Below, in pieces: positions 14,847 to 22,474 of a stretch of DNA of 34,376 nucleotides. This stretch comes from Methyloglobulus sp. (lineage in GTDB: Bacteria > Pseudomonadota > Gammaproteobacteria > Methylococcales > Methylomonadaceae): NCBI GenBank assembly GCA_013141505.1, contig JABFQX010000048.1, positions 1 through 34,376 of the forward strand, given 5' to 3'. The notes beneath the pieces are model-generated. The model worked only from the letters and a program-made list of their open reading frames with translations. It did not search any database and was not told the origin of the DNA. Numbering within the stretch: the stretch's first letter is position 1; every line of letters begins with the position of its first letter. The translations under genes and the position numbers were made by a program.

Positions 14847-17597
14847 TCAAAACCCGTAATTCCAGGTAAATGACAACGCCCCGTCGCGGTCAAGTTGATG
14901 CCCGTTGACATCGGTATGGATCGGTTGCAACCATTCAAATGCCAATCGATTACCTGCAAAAGCACCATCGGGAATCGTTACGTTAATACCTAAACCCAAA
15001 TCAACATATTGACCGCCGTAATTTCCGGGTTGATCGAATGGGCCGATATGCGTCGGAGCGTAAGGTTCGCCAGTGCGATAATCCGTGCCCAACTTATATT
15101 GGCCGCGTAGCGCATCTTGCCAGGTATAAACGCCACGTACGGTTGTGGCCAGCCAATTTGTCCAACGATAGCCGCCCCAGAGACTGCCCTGGAATATATC
15201 GCCGAAAGCAAAACCTGAGCTATTTTTGTTCTCAAGCCTTATTGTTCCCGTTGCCTGTGCACCCCATAGCAGGTTATCTGAACCGCCACTATAGGTCAGG
15301 CTGGGCTTGAAATCCCAGGTGCCGCTGCCTAATTGCATACCATAGTGTATAAAAGTATCGTAACTTAGATTAGTATGCGTTTTTCTAATTAAAATACCGG
15401 CATCTCCAGTGGGGGCAGTACCGCCCAGACTAAGGATAATGTGATGATTAGGTCGGTCAAACAGCTTAAACAACGCATATAAACCGGTATCACCGACTCC
15501 GCCAGCCTGATGATTATGAACAGCGCCGCCGTGGTTATGCCCCTCGATGCCTTCCTGCTCATGATGCGCGAGCGGTTGCAAAACCATGTCCATATCCATC
15601 CATTGCGGCATGAGCATCAATGTCAACCAATCGGTAGGGGCATACATCAGATCCAGCATGTGCATATTCATGGTCATGGTTTTCGGTACAACCTGGCATT
15701 CCTGCCCGCCACAACCATTTGCGGCAACTGTATCCAAAGCAGCTGCTTGAGTGCCAAGTAAGATATTGCCCGCTTGCTCACTTCGCATGTAACGGTATCC
15801 GACCATAAAATCGCCAGGCTTATCCAACGTATGCCCAAACATCAACCCAGCAGTCGCATCGCTGTGCTGATGGTGGCTCGAGTTAGTATGTCCAGAGTGA
15901 TTCCCCAAAGAGCCGAGTGCATCCAGATTGACTTTTAACGCCGCATTCACCGACCAGAAGTCATAATCCGCAAAACCCGCTTCCCCGCCCCCACCTAATT
16001 TAAGGCTGCCCTGATGTGTGTAATATTCAAAGCCCGTTTCAAATTGCACACCTTTCGCAAACTGTTTGGCTATCGTCAACCCACCGCTTAACGCACCAAA
16101 GCCTGATAAGCGCTGGTCGCTGGAATAATTTTTCGGCAAGGCCTTATTCAACGGCGAAGCCATCGGCAAACCTGTATTGGGGTCGATAACTTGTACCTGA
16201 GTCAAATAAGGCACATAAAAGTCGGCTTTAGATTGCGAGTAATAGCGAATACGCGGCGTAACCGACCAACCTGTGCCCAATGGCTGCACCCAATCCGCCT
16301 CAAACGTGTGGGCATTGATTCCCCAATCGTCATGCGCCAACTTATAGTCGAAATGCAAAGCGGCATCGAAGGGCTGCAGATATTGATTTAAACCAATGCT
16401 CCAATTGAACTGATTACGCTCACCAGGCCGAACCTCAAGTCGACCGCCGCCACCCGTGACAAGGAACGGTTGCCTAGGATCCTGATCGGGTGTCAGTTCA
16501 GCATTAAATACGTAAACTAATTTATACGGGTTACCCAGATAACCGGTGCTACGGGTGTAACCAAATCCTAATTGCATGGTAGCATCCTTATTCAGCACTT
16601 GCGTCAAGCCGAGTTGGGTGCCCCAGTCCTGGCGATTCCCTTTCAGCATCGCGCTGTCTTTGCTAACTTCACCAGTGTCCTGATTGATCGCCCAGGCATT
16701 TTCAACCACCCCCGCCCCGACTGAACTGGCCTGGCTTTTGACAATCAACTTACCATTAGGGTCGAAATCAACAAACGAATTGTCGTAGTCGGCTGTATTG
16801 ATGAAAGTCAGGCTGTCGGGATCAAGGCTGGCAAAGGTATCACTATTGGTATAGCTCACTCCCACATTAACTGCTGTTTGCTTTTCATTAAAATCCATGC
16901 GCCCGCCAAAGCTGCCAAACCGGGATTCATAGTCGTTCTCGACAGAAATACCACCTCCAACCTCCAGTGCGGCTTCATCCCACTCATAGCTTAATTTGAA
17001 ATCGCCTTGCTTGCGGGTTTCGGGTGAAGCCATCGACATGACATGGGTCAATTTGTTATTTTTGAGTCCAGGTGTCAAAGAGCCGGTCATATTGTCGATG
17101 GCAGCCAGATAAACATTGCCGCCACCGATAAAGAACATGGGCAAATGATCAGACGAAGCGTAGGGCGATGCGCCGATAACAATGCCCGATGTTGGATCGA
17201 CATTCTTGTAAATAGCATCATTGCGGTTGGCGATGGCGGGCGCAGTGCCTACTGGTGTCGCACCAGACCACGTGTCCTGGGTATAGTTAAATGCAAATTT
17301 AACCCTGTCGGATAACGTAACCCTTGAACTACCCCTAAGGGTATCCACTTCGATGGGATGCAGGTTATTCGGTAATTTAGTCGGCGACAATTGTTGCTGT
17401 GTCACTGAATCGGTTAACGAACCGTAAATGTCGCGCTTGCTTTCTTGATAGTGGCTATATTGAAAGTCAACACTGTCATCGTCGGCCGCTTCGGCAGACG
17501 GGGTAATTAACCCAGGTAACAGCAGTGCTGCGGAAGTTAATGCAGCCAGATTCGCCAATTTTGTTTTGGTCTTAGGATTGAAGCAGTAATTAGCCAT
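14847..17597 (-). CDS. Outer-membrane DUF3570 plus transporter-like double beta-barrel, His/Met-rich
   Basis: A 916-residue exported protein (925 from an ATG at 17624). The ATG at 17597 gives a standard signal peptide, with cleavage after AEA near residue 37; neither start has a strong ribosome site. Residues about 40-560 match DUF3570: FQYSHYQESKRDIYG, VDTLRGSSRVTLSDRVKFAF and TQDTWSGATP, then alternating amphipathic strands. Residues about 580-916 look like a second barrel resembling phenol-degradation MetA/COG4313 outer-membrane proteins (GVGDTGLYALFKLFD, LSLGGTAPTGDAG), ending in a typical terminal Phe (NYGF). Between and within are His-rich stretches (566-577 and 678-696) and Met-rich stretches (640-647 and 660-671). 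It may be two barrels fused. A metal-related role is plausible but unproved. Confidence 0.82.
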   Translation of the reverse strand: MANYCFNPKTKTKLANLAALTSAALLLPGLITPSAEAADDDSVDFQYSHYQESKRDIYGSLTDSVTQQQLSPTKLPNNLHPIEVDTLRGSSRVTLSDRVKFAFNYTQDTWSGATPVGTAPAIANRNDAIYKNVDPTSGIVIGASPYASSDHLPMFFIGGGNVYLAAIDNMTGSLTPGLKNNKLTHVMSMASPETRKQGDFKLSYEWDEAALEVGGGISVENDYESRFGSFGGRMDFNEKQTAVNVGVSYTNSDTFASLDPDSLTFINTADYDNSFVDFDPNGKLIVKSQASSVGAGVVENAWAINQDTGEVSKDSAMLKGNRQDWGTQLGLTQVLNKDATMQLGFGYTRSTGYLGNPYKLVYVFNAELTPDQDPRQPFLVTGGGGRLEVRPGERNQFNWSIGLNQYLQPFDAALHFDYKLAHDDWGINAHTFEADWVQPLGTGWSVTPRIRYYSQSKADFYVPYLTQVQVIDPNTGLPMASPLNKALPKNYSSDQRLSGFGALSGGLTIAKQFAKGVQFETGFEYYTHQGSLKLGGGGEAGFADYDFWSVNAALKVNLDALGSLGNHSGHTNSSHHQHSDATAGLMFGHTLDKPGDFMVGYRYMRSEQAGNILLGTQAAALDTVAANGCGGQECQVVPKTMTMNMHMLDLMYAPTDWLTLMLMPQWMDMDMVLQPLAHHEQEGIEGHNHGGAVHNHQAGGVGDTGLYALFKLFDRPNHHIILSLGGTAPTGDAGILIRKTHTNLSYDTFIHYGMQLGSGTWDFKPSLTYSGGSDNLLWGAQATGTIRLENKNSSGFAFGDIFQGSLWGGYRWTNWLATTVRGVYTWQDALRGQYKLGTDYRTGEPYAPTHIGPFDQPGNYGGQYVDLGLGINVTIPDGAFAGNRLAFEWLQPIHTDVNGHQLDRDGALSFTWNYGF

Positions 17598-17780
17598 GAT
17601 GGATGTGTGGTTTTGACATTCCAAAACCGAACTCAGTACCTTAAATTGATCAGGCTTGTTAGTTTATGTCATGTTTAACGACAAAACAGCTTTAATTTTG
17701 AAGATCAGCAGATTAGCGGAACTTACAGGAAAAATTGAGTTTTTGGTTAAAGTTTGATATTTCCACCAAAATCAATGTTG

Positions 17781-17810
17781 TATGTGCCTGTACACTCGCA
17801 CAGGCACATA
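17781..17810. repeat. Perfect 11-bp hairpin
   Basis: TATGTGCCTGT (17781-17791) and ACAGGCACATA (17800-17810) are exact inverted copies around an 8-nt loop. It lies downstream of the small secreted-protein gene on the minus strand. It lacks a proper T-run, so it is either a weak terminator or an operator-like palindrome for the gene starting at 17597. Confidence 0.6.
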
Positions 17811-17836
17811 ACCATTTACAACTAAAGTGACCTATA

Positions 17837-17953
17837 GATCCGGCCTTTTAATGTTTGAAGTAGTTGCGAAATCCTTCGGCTTCGCTCAGGGAACGCAGCG
17901 GTAACGTACCCTGAGCGAAGCCGAAGGAAAATCAAACTTCATAAGGCCGGATC
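17837..17953. repeat. Compound palindromic repeat (MITE/REP-like)
   Basis: Outer arms GATCCGGCCTT (17837-17847) and AAGGCCGGATC (17943-17953) are exact inverted copies. Inside them CCTTCGGCTTCGCTCAGGG (17873-17891) and its exact complement (17909-17927) form a 19-bp stem with a 17-nt loop region that can pair further. The GTTTGA and TCAAAC words between the arms are also roughly inverted. The inner core, of the CTTCGGCTTCGCTCAGG type, is a sequence I know as a dispersed intergenic repeat in many bacteria. The whole is about 117 bp and ends 8 bp before the stop of the secreted-protein gene, so it could also act as its terminator. Confidence 0.85.
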
Positions 17954-17960
17954 AATAATA

Positions 17961-18488
17961 TTAATTATTGATGACAGTTGAAAAATCAGCGGTCGGCGTT
18001 TGGCTGTTAGTGAATAAAGTGCCGGTACCAGCATGTAATATCCCGCTCAGGCAATGAAACTCGACATTGTAAATCCTTGCTAGCGTGGATGTATTTCTGA
18101 CAGCCAAGTTATAGCCATGATCGCTCCAAGTACCAGCGGTTTTAGTGGCTGGTGCCGCTAAGATAACAGGTGAAGCGCCTGTTGTGAGGTCAGTGACCTG
18201 ACCTACCCAATTCTGGGCAGCAGGTATTGCCATACGAATATGACCCAGTTGAGCGCTGACCCCAGCGCCGCTCGCACTGACCAACCTGATTGATGCACGA
18301 TTAGCGGGCAAAGCTGTCTGCGTCCCTTCAGACCACGGCAAAGCATCCGTAAAGCATTGAAAATTATAGACATCTGTACTGCCTGGCGCGACTGTCCCGC
18401 TGACCGTATGCGCTTGAGATGTACCCGTAAAACCAAATACCAACAACATAACAAACGACAACGCTGTTTTTTTATTACGACCTTTCAT
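17961..18488 (-). CDS. Small secreted protein of unknown function
   Basis: I do not recognise this family. It is 175 residues with a clear signal peptide (cleavage after QAHT or SQA, about residue 26). The mature part is rich in Ser, Thr, Ala and Gly, mostly predicted beta-strand, with two Cys (in FQCF and FHCLSG) that could pair. It begins HTVSGTVAPGSTDVYNFQC, like a small beta-sandwich. A ribosome site AGGT is about 9 nt before the ATG. It is divergent from the Fae-family gene across about 490 bp. Confidence 0.75.
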   Translation of the reverse strand: MKGRNKKTALSFVMLLVFGFTGTSQAHTVSGTVAPGSTDVYNFQCFTDALPWSEGTQTALPANRASIRLVSASGAGVSAQLGHIRMAIPAAQNWVGQVTDLTTGASPVILAAPATKTAGTWSDHGYNLAVRNTSTLARIYNVEFHCLSGILHAGTGTLFTNSQTPTADFSTVINN

Positions 18489-18981
18489 ATCGACTTACCT
18501 ATTTTTAAATATTGAAACTAAAAACAATTTCATCCAAATATTTCTGACCGGAAAAGTTCACTGACGTTGCAAATTTTCCGACCGATGTTTTTGGCTGATT
18601 AACCTTCAAGCCATAAACGGGGTGAAGTCAATTTCACCCGAAACTTATAATCCAATAACCTGTTTTGGCATTGGCTCACACCTTTGAATACTGCCTTAAC
18701 AAGGTAGATATAACATTCCATCCATACCTCGAATCGGGGTCTATTGTACTGGATATTTACTTTGTATCGTTGTAAATGTATATGACGCAACACTCAAATT
18801 AACAACTTATTTTTTCTTCAATCCAAATAGAAAAAACTTATAACCCGCAACATTACCCTCAAATACCAAACACACTTTTGCTTTCTGGCTATGTGAGGTA
18901 TCAAGTAACTCTCGACTGACGCTTGCCCCTGCAACTTCATCCGCATAGAATGTTATTTTATTCTCAATCTATGGAGTGTTT
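18489..18981. other. Long divergent intergenic region
   Basis: About 490 AT-rich bases between the secreted-protein gene (minus) and the Fae-family gene (plus). It contains a short palindrome GGGTGAA (18620-18626) / TTCACCC (18633-18639) and a good promoter match for fae near its right end. A 64-codon minus-strand frame at 18599-18793 has no recognisable family or ribosome site and is not called. Confidence 0.45.
18923..18951 (+). promoter_or_regulatory. Predicted sigma70-type promoter of the Fae-family gene
   Basis: TTGCCC (18923-18928) and TAGAAT (18946-18951) are separated by exactly 17 bp. The expected transcript start near 18958 leaves a leader of about 24 nt before the ATG at 18982, with GGAG 5 nt upstream of it. 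Prediction from sequence match only. Confidence 0.45.
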
Positions 18982-19533
18982 ATGTCAGATTCAATTTGGT
19001 TCAGGACGGGCGAAGCCACGGTATTTGCCAGCGATGGGCAAGGTACAGATGCCATGCCAGAAATCCTCATTGGCAGCGTTAAAGGCCCCGTCGGCCATGC
19101 GTTTGCCAACCTGATGGGGCAAACTGCAGGACATACCCGTATGTTTGCGATTCGCGCCTGTAATCAGCAAGTGCGTCCAGCGACGATTATGGTGCCGAAA
19201 GTTACCATCAAATCGGCAGCTTACGTGAATTTATTGGGTGGGCCAGTACAATCTGCTGTTGCAGATGCGGTTCTGGACAGTGTTATTGCCGGTATTATCC
19301 CAAAAGATAAAGCCAATGATTTGTGTATTGTCGCCATGCTCTGGATCGCCCCTGAATGCGCCACAAATCCCGATCTCGACAGGAAAGATTTATACCGCAC
19401 CAATTATGAAGCGATGAAACTCGCCATCTCCCGCGCCATGAGCAACTCACCCAGTATTGATGAATTGATCGCCAACCGAAATAGCATCGTCCACGAAATG
19501 TACGACCCGGAGACCGGCGAATCGCAGTGGTGA
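18982..19533 (+). CDS. fae: Formaldehyde-activating enzyme family protein (paralogue with altered active site)
   Basis: A 183-residue cytoplasmic protein of the Fae family, whose characterised members condense formaldehyde with tetrahydromethanopterin to methylene-H4MPT. Family hallmarks: GEATVFASDGQG, LIGSVKGPVGHAFANL, the KVTIKSA segment, GGPVQSAVADAV, GIIPKDKANDL and YRTNYEAMKLAISRAM. By recalled alignment with Methylobacterium Fae, the catalytic His of AHIDLIIG is replaced: here the segment reads AMPEILIG. It is also slightly longer, with a C-terminal extension of about 13 residues. This resembles the divergent Fae2/Fae3-type paralogues rather than canonical Fae, so activity is uncertain. 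The ATG at 18982 has GGAG 5 nt upstream, which decides it over GTG 18976. It is followed after 70 bp by the pqi operon. Confidence 0.92.
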   Translation: MSDSIWFRTGEATVFASDGQGTDAMPEILIGSVKGPVGHAFANLMGQTAGHTRMFAIRACNQQVRPATIMVPKVTIKSAAYVNLLGGPVQSAVADAVLDSVIAGIIPKDKANDLCIVAMLWIAPECATNPDLDRKDLYRTNYEAMKLAISRAMSNSPSIDELIANRNSIVHEMYDPETGESQW

Positions 19534-19538
19534 ACGAA

Positions 19539-19605
19539 ATAGGCGAAAGGCTCAAGGAGGAAAGGAAAACCGCGCCTTTCCTTTGGGCTTGAGTCCTTTG
19601 CCTAT
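19539..19605 (+). promoter_or_regulatory. Long imperfect inverted repeat spanning the pqiA1 start codon
   Basis: The left arm (19539-19565) reads ATAGGCGAAAGG-CTCAAG-AAAGG in outline. The right arm (19575-19605) reads CCTTTCCT-CTTGAG-CCTTTGCCTAT, its complement with two small bulges. The loop is about 9 nt. The arm's last bases are the first two of the pqiA1 ATG (19604). It could act as an attenuator or terminator between fae and pqi, or control pqiA1 translation. Confidence 0.65.
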
Positions 19606-20224
19606 GTCATCTAACTTTGAAGCCTGCCCGGAATGTGATGCTTTGCTGAATCCGGCTCTGCCGATACCCGGCGAAAAAGCCCACTGTCCGAGGTGCGGCT
19701 ATTTGTTGCAACGACCACGCCAGCAAAGTATAGAGCGAACCTTGGCCTTGTCGATTACAGGACTGATATTGATTATCCCCGCCAACCTGTTGCCGATGAT
19801 TAGCATTAAGATTTTCGGCAGCAGCCTGGATGGCAATCTGTGGTCGGGCGTATCTGCGCTACTCAAGGAGGATATGTGGGCAATTGCCATGTTGGTACTA
19901 CTGTCCAGCGTATTATTGCCGATTGTTAATTTAGGTTTGGCTTTTCTGATTAGCCTACACCTGTTCATAAAAAAGCCCAGCAGCCACCTCACCCATTGGA
20001 TGCGCTGGCTGCAACATTTGAATGAATGGGCTATGCTTGAGGTGTATGGCTTGGGGATTATTGTCGCTTGGGTCAAACTGTCGTCGCTTGCTGACCTGCG
20101 GTTTGGCTTAGGCCTATATGCTTTTATCGCCTTGCTGATTGTCAATGCCATGCTAACTATCGAACTTGACGGCTACTTGTTCTGGCAACGGATCAGGCAA
20201 CTTTCCAAAAAGCAAAACGGATGA
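19604..20224 (+). CDS. pqiA: Paraquat-inducible protein A, first half (PqiA-type membrane protein)
   Basis: A 206-residue inner-membrane protein. The N-terminus is a zinc ribbon, CPEC at about 8-11 and CPRC at about 28-31, followed by four membrane helices with the PqiA signature LIIPANLLPMISIKIFG. E. coli PqiA is one protein of about 417 residues with two such halves; here the two halves are separate genes. PqiA works with PqiB and PqiC in moving lipid between inner and outer membranes. ATG at 19604 gives MSSNFEACPEC; an upstream TTG at 19583 is less likely. The stop overlaps the next start (ATGA). Confidence 0.92.
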   Translation: MSSNFEACPECDALLNPALPIPGEKAHCPRCGYLLQRPRQQSIERTLALSITGLILIIPANLLPMISIKIFGSSLDGNLWSGVSALLKEDMWAIAMLVLLSSVLLPIVNLGLAFLISLHLFIKKPSSHLTHWMRWLQHLNEWAMLEVYGLGIIVAWVKLSSLADLRFGLGLYAFIALLIVNAMLTIELDGYLFWQRIRQLSKKQNG

Positions 20225-20847
20225 AACGGATAACAAAAAAATTGACATCAGCGTTAGATCAAGGCTTTACCCGCTGCCATGATTGCGGTTACTTGATAAA
20301 AGCCGTAACGCAATCGTCATGCCCGGCCTGCTTCAGCACCTTACACCCCAGAATGCCCAACAGTGTGCAACGCACTACCGCGTTAATCCTCAGCGCGTTA
20401 TGCCTGTATGTTCCGGCCAATATCTTCCCAATCATGACCGTCACCCAACTGGGCTTCGCCGAACCTCATACCATCATGGGCGGCATTATGGCCTTAATCG
20501 AAAGCGATATGATCCCTATTGCCATGCTGGTTCTTATCGCCAGCATCCTGGTGCCTTTACTGAAATTACTTGGACTTACATTATTGTTGCTGTGCGTCCA
20601 TTACCGGTGGCAAGTGAACGCCAGATTATTCACTCGCATATACCGGATCATTTGCTTTGTCGGGCGTTGGTCAATGCTGGACATTTTCATGATTTCAATC
20701 CTGGTCGCCTTGGTAGACATGGGCGGCATTGCCCAAATCATCGCGGGTTCTGCAGCTACGGCGTTTGCTGCGGTCGTCGTCCTGACCATGTTTGCCGCCA
20801 AAACATTTGACCCGCGCCTTATTTGGGATCATCAAACTCAGTCATGA
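20221..20847 (+). CDS. pqiA: Paraquat-inducible protein A, second half (PqiA-type membrane protein)
   Basis: A 208-residue membrane protein homologous to its upstream neighbour and equivalent to the second half of E. coli PqiA. It has a zinc ribbon CHDC (about 19-22) and CPAC (about 34-37). Four helices follow, with the signature YVPANIFPIMTV, a SDMIPIAMLVLIASILVPLLK segment and a terminal TMFAAKTFDPRLIWD tail that is characteristic of PqiA. The start ATG at 20221 shares bases with the previous stop, and its own stop overlaps the pqiB start. Together these point to one translationally coupled operon. Confidence 0.93.
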   Translation: MKRITKKLTSALDQGFTRCHDCGYLIKAVTQSSCPACFSTLHPRMPNSVQRTTALILSALCLYVPANIFPIMTVTQLGFAEPHTIMGGIMALIESDMIPIAMLVLIASILVPLLKLLGLTLLLLCVHYRWQVNARLFTRIYRIICFVGRWSMLDIFMISILVALVDMGGIAQIIAGSAATAFAAVVVLTMFAAKTFDPRLIWDHQTQS

Positions 20848-22472
20848 ACAATCAACACGAAGAAAACAACCAGAACGGCGAAAACGAATACCAAGCCGAA
20901 GCCATTACCCTAAACAAAAAAACCGAGCTGCCGCTAGTCTGGTTATTGCCGCTGATCGCCTTGTTGGTCAGTGCTTGGTTAATCTATAAGTCTGCTTCCG
21001 AAAAAGGCCTGGTTATCACTATCAATTTCCCCACTGCCGAAGGCATTGAAGTCGATAAAACAAAAATCCGCTATCTGGATGTCGAGGTCGGTAAAGTGAC
21101 CGCAATATCTTTCAACAAAGACTTGAAAACCATACGGGTAACAGCACAAATGAACAGCAATGCCACAGAATTGCTCAGGAAAACTACGGGATTTTGGGTC
21201 GTCCGCCCCCAAGTGGGCTTAGGCGGAATAACCGGGCTGGGTACTTTGTTGTCGGGATCTTATATTGAATTAAAACCCGGCAGCGGAGAACAGGAAACCC
21301 GTTTTACCGGCCTCACTGCCGCGCCTGTGCTAAAGAGTCAGGTAGACGGCAAACAATATATTCTTGAAACCAGCAATCTAGGCACCATGCGACCCGGCAC
21401 ACCGATTAATTTTCACGGCATACCGGTGGGTGAAGTGCTTAACCACACCTTATCAGATGACGGAAATGCTATACACTTGAGCATTTTTGTCAAAGCCCCC
21501 TACGATCAGTTTATCCGCAAAAACACCCGTTTCTGGATTGACAGCGGCATTGATTTATCAGCAGGTGCGGATGGCTTCAAGGTCAGGACCGGCTCGCTGG
21601 TTTCGTTGCTCAGCGGCGGTATTGCATTTCGCACCTCGACCGAAGACAAACTTACCGATGTTCAACCTGAACAAAGCCTGTTCCCGCTTTATGACACCTA
21701 TGACCAATCCAACCAGATCACTTACAGCAACACCTTAAAATATGTCATGTATTTTAATGGCTCAGTCCGTGGCTTAACCGAGGGCGCGCCTGTGCAACTA
21801 CGAGGTATCCCTATCGGCAGGGTAACAGACATTGATCTTGAACTCGACAAGAAAACCGCTGAAATCCATATCCCTGTCATCGTCGAACTGGAACCCGACC
21901 GTATAGAGACCACCCACGACCACGCGACTATCAGCGATGAAGACGTGATGGCTGAGTTGATCAAGAAAGGGCTGCGGGGGCAATTGCAAACCGGAAGTTT
22001 AGTGACCGGACAATTGTTGATTGACCTGGACTTCCATCCTGGCAGCAAGATAGTTGCACACAACAACCACAGCACGTATCCCGAGTTTCCAACCACGGCG
22101 AGTTCCCTGGAAGAATTTACCCAATCTGCACAAACCATCATGGCAAAACTCGCCAAACTGCCTTTGGATAAATTAGTGACAGAAACAAACCAGACCCTAT
22201 CGTCCCTGCAAGATACCTCAAAAGCCGCGACCCGTATGCTCACTACCGCGAATGGCACATTAACGACAGCAGAGCAAACGCTGGGCAATGCTAGTGGCAC
22301 CATAAAATCCGCTCAGCAAGTATTGGGCAATCTTGAACCCGGATCAACGGGGTATTATGAATTTCACAAAATGCTCCAGGAACTCACCCAAGCGGCGACC
22401 TCTATGAAACAATTGACCGATTACCTGGAACGCCATCCCGAATCATTGATTCGCGGCAAGGATGAGGAGTGA
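20844..22472 (+). CDS. pqiB: PqiB, triple-MCE-domain periplasmic lipid-transport protein
   Basis: A 542-residue protein, close to the 546 of E. coli PqiB. After a charged cytoplasmic tail and one membrane helix (about 32-48) come three MCE/MlaD domains starting near residues 53, 170 and 295, each with the motif V(x)I(x)FPTAEGI- or G(I/L)PVG(E/R)V-type (GIPVGEVLNH, GIPIGRVTDI). The remaining C-terminal region (about 415-525) is a long Ala/Thr/Gln-rich amphipathic helix, matching the needle helices that form the PqiB syringe channel. The ATG at 20844 overlaps the pqiA stop (ATGA), which decides it over the upstream frame-open TTG. Confidence 0.95.
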   Translation: MNNQHEENNQNGENEYQAEAITLNKKTELPLVWLLPLIALLVSAWLIYKSASEKGLVITINFPTAEGIEVDKTKIRYLDVEVGKVTAISFNKDLKTIRVTAQMNSNATELLRKTTGFWVVRPQVGLGGITGLGTLLSGSYIELKPGSGEQETRFTGLTAAPVLKSQVDGKQYILETSNLGTMRPGTPINFHGIPVGEVLNHTLSDDGNAIHLSIFVKAPYDQFIRKNTRFWIDSGIDLSAGADGFKVRTGSLVSLLSGGIAFRTSTEDKLTDVQPEQSLFPLYDTYDQSNQITYSNTLKYVMYFNGSVRGLTEGAPVQLRGIPIGRVTDIDLELDKKTAEIHIPVIVELEPDRIETTHDHATISDEDVMAELIKKGLRGQLQTGSLVTGQLLIDLDFHPGSKIVAHNNHSTYPEFPTTASSLEEFTQSAQTIMAKLAKLPLDKLVTETNQTLSSLQDTSKAATRMLTTANGTLTTAEQTLGNASGTIKSAQQVLGNLEPGSTGYYEFHKMLQELTQAATSMKQLTDYLERHPESLIRGKDEE

Positions 22473-22474
22473 AT

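Larger units (their letters stand above)
17598..17960. other. Gene-free stretch with stacked palindromes
   Basis: About 360 bp between two minus-strand genes. It holds a perfect 11-bp hairpin (17781-17810) and a compound inverted repeat (17837-17953), listed separately. It must also hold the promoter of the double-barrel gene, but I cannot identify one with confidence. Confidence 0.5.

Noticed and set aside
17781-17953. The stacked palindromes considered as a CRISPR array
   Set aside because: There is no regularly spaced direct repeat; the structure is inverted copies only.
18599-18793. 64-codon minus-strand frame in the gap between the secreted-protein gene and fae
   Set aside because: No ribosome site, no family match and AT-rich context; could be a remnant but there is no support for it.
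20283-20810. 175-codon plus-strand frame inside pqiA2
   Set aside because: Second-frame shadow of PqiA, rich in His/Arg/Pro with no domain; pqiA2 has its zinc ribbon and membrane signature.
21722-22303. 193-codon minus-strand frame inside pqiB
   Set aside because: Shadow of pqiB, which has three MCE domains and normal length; no family match.
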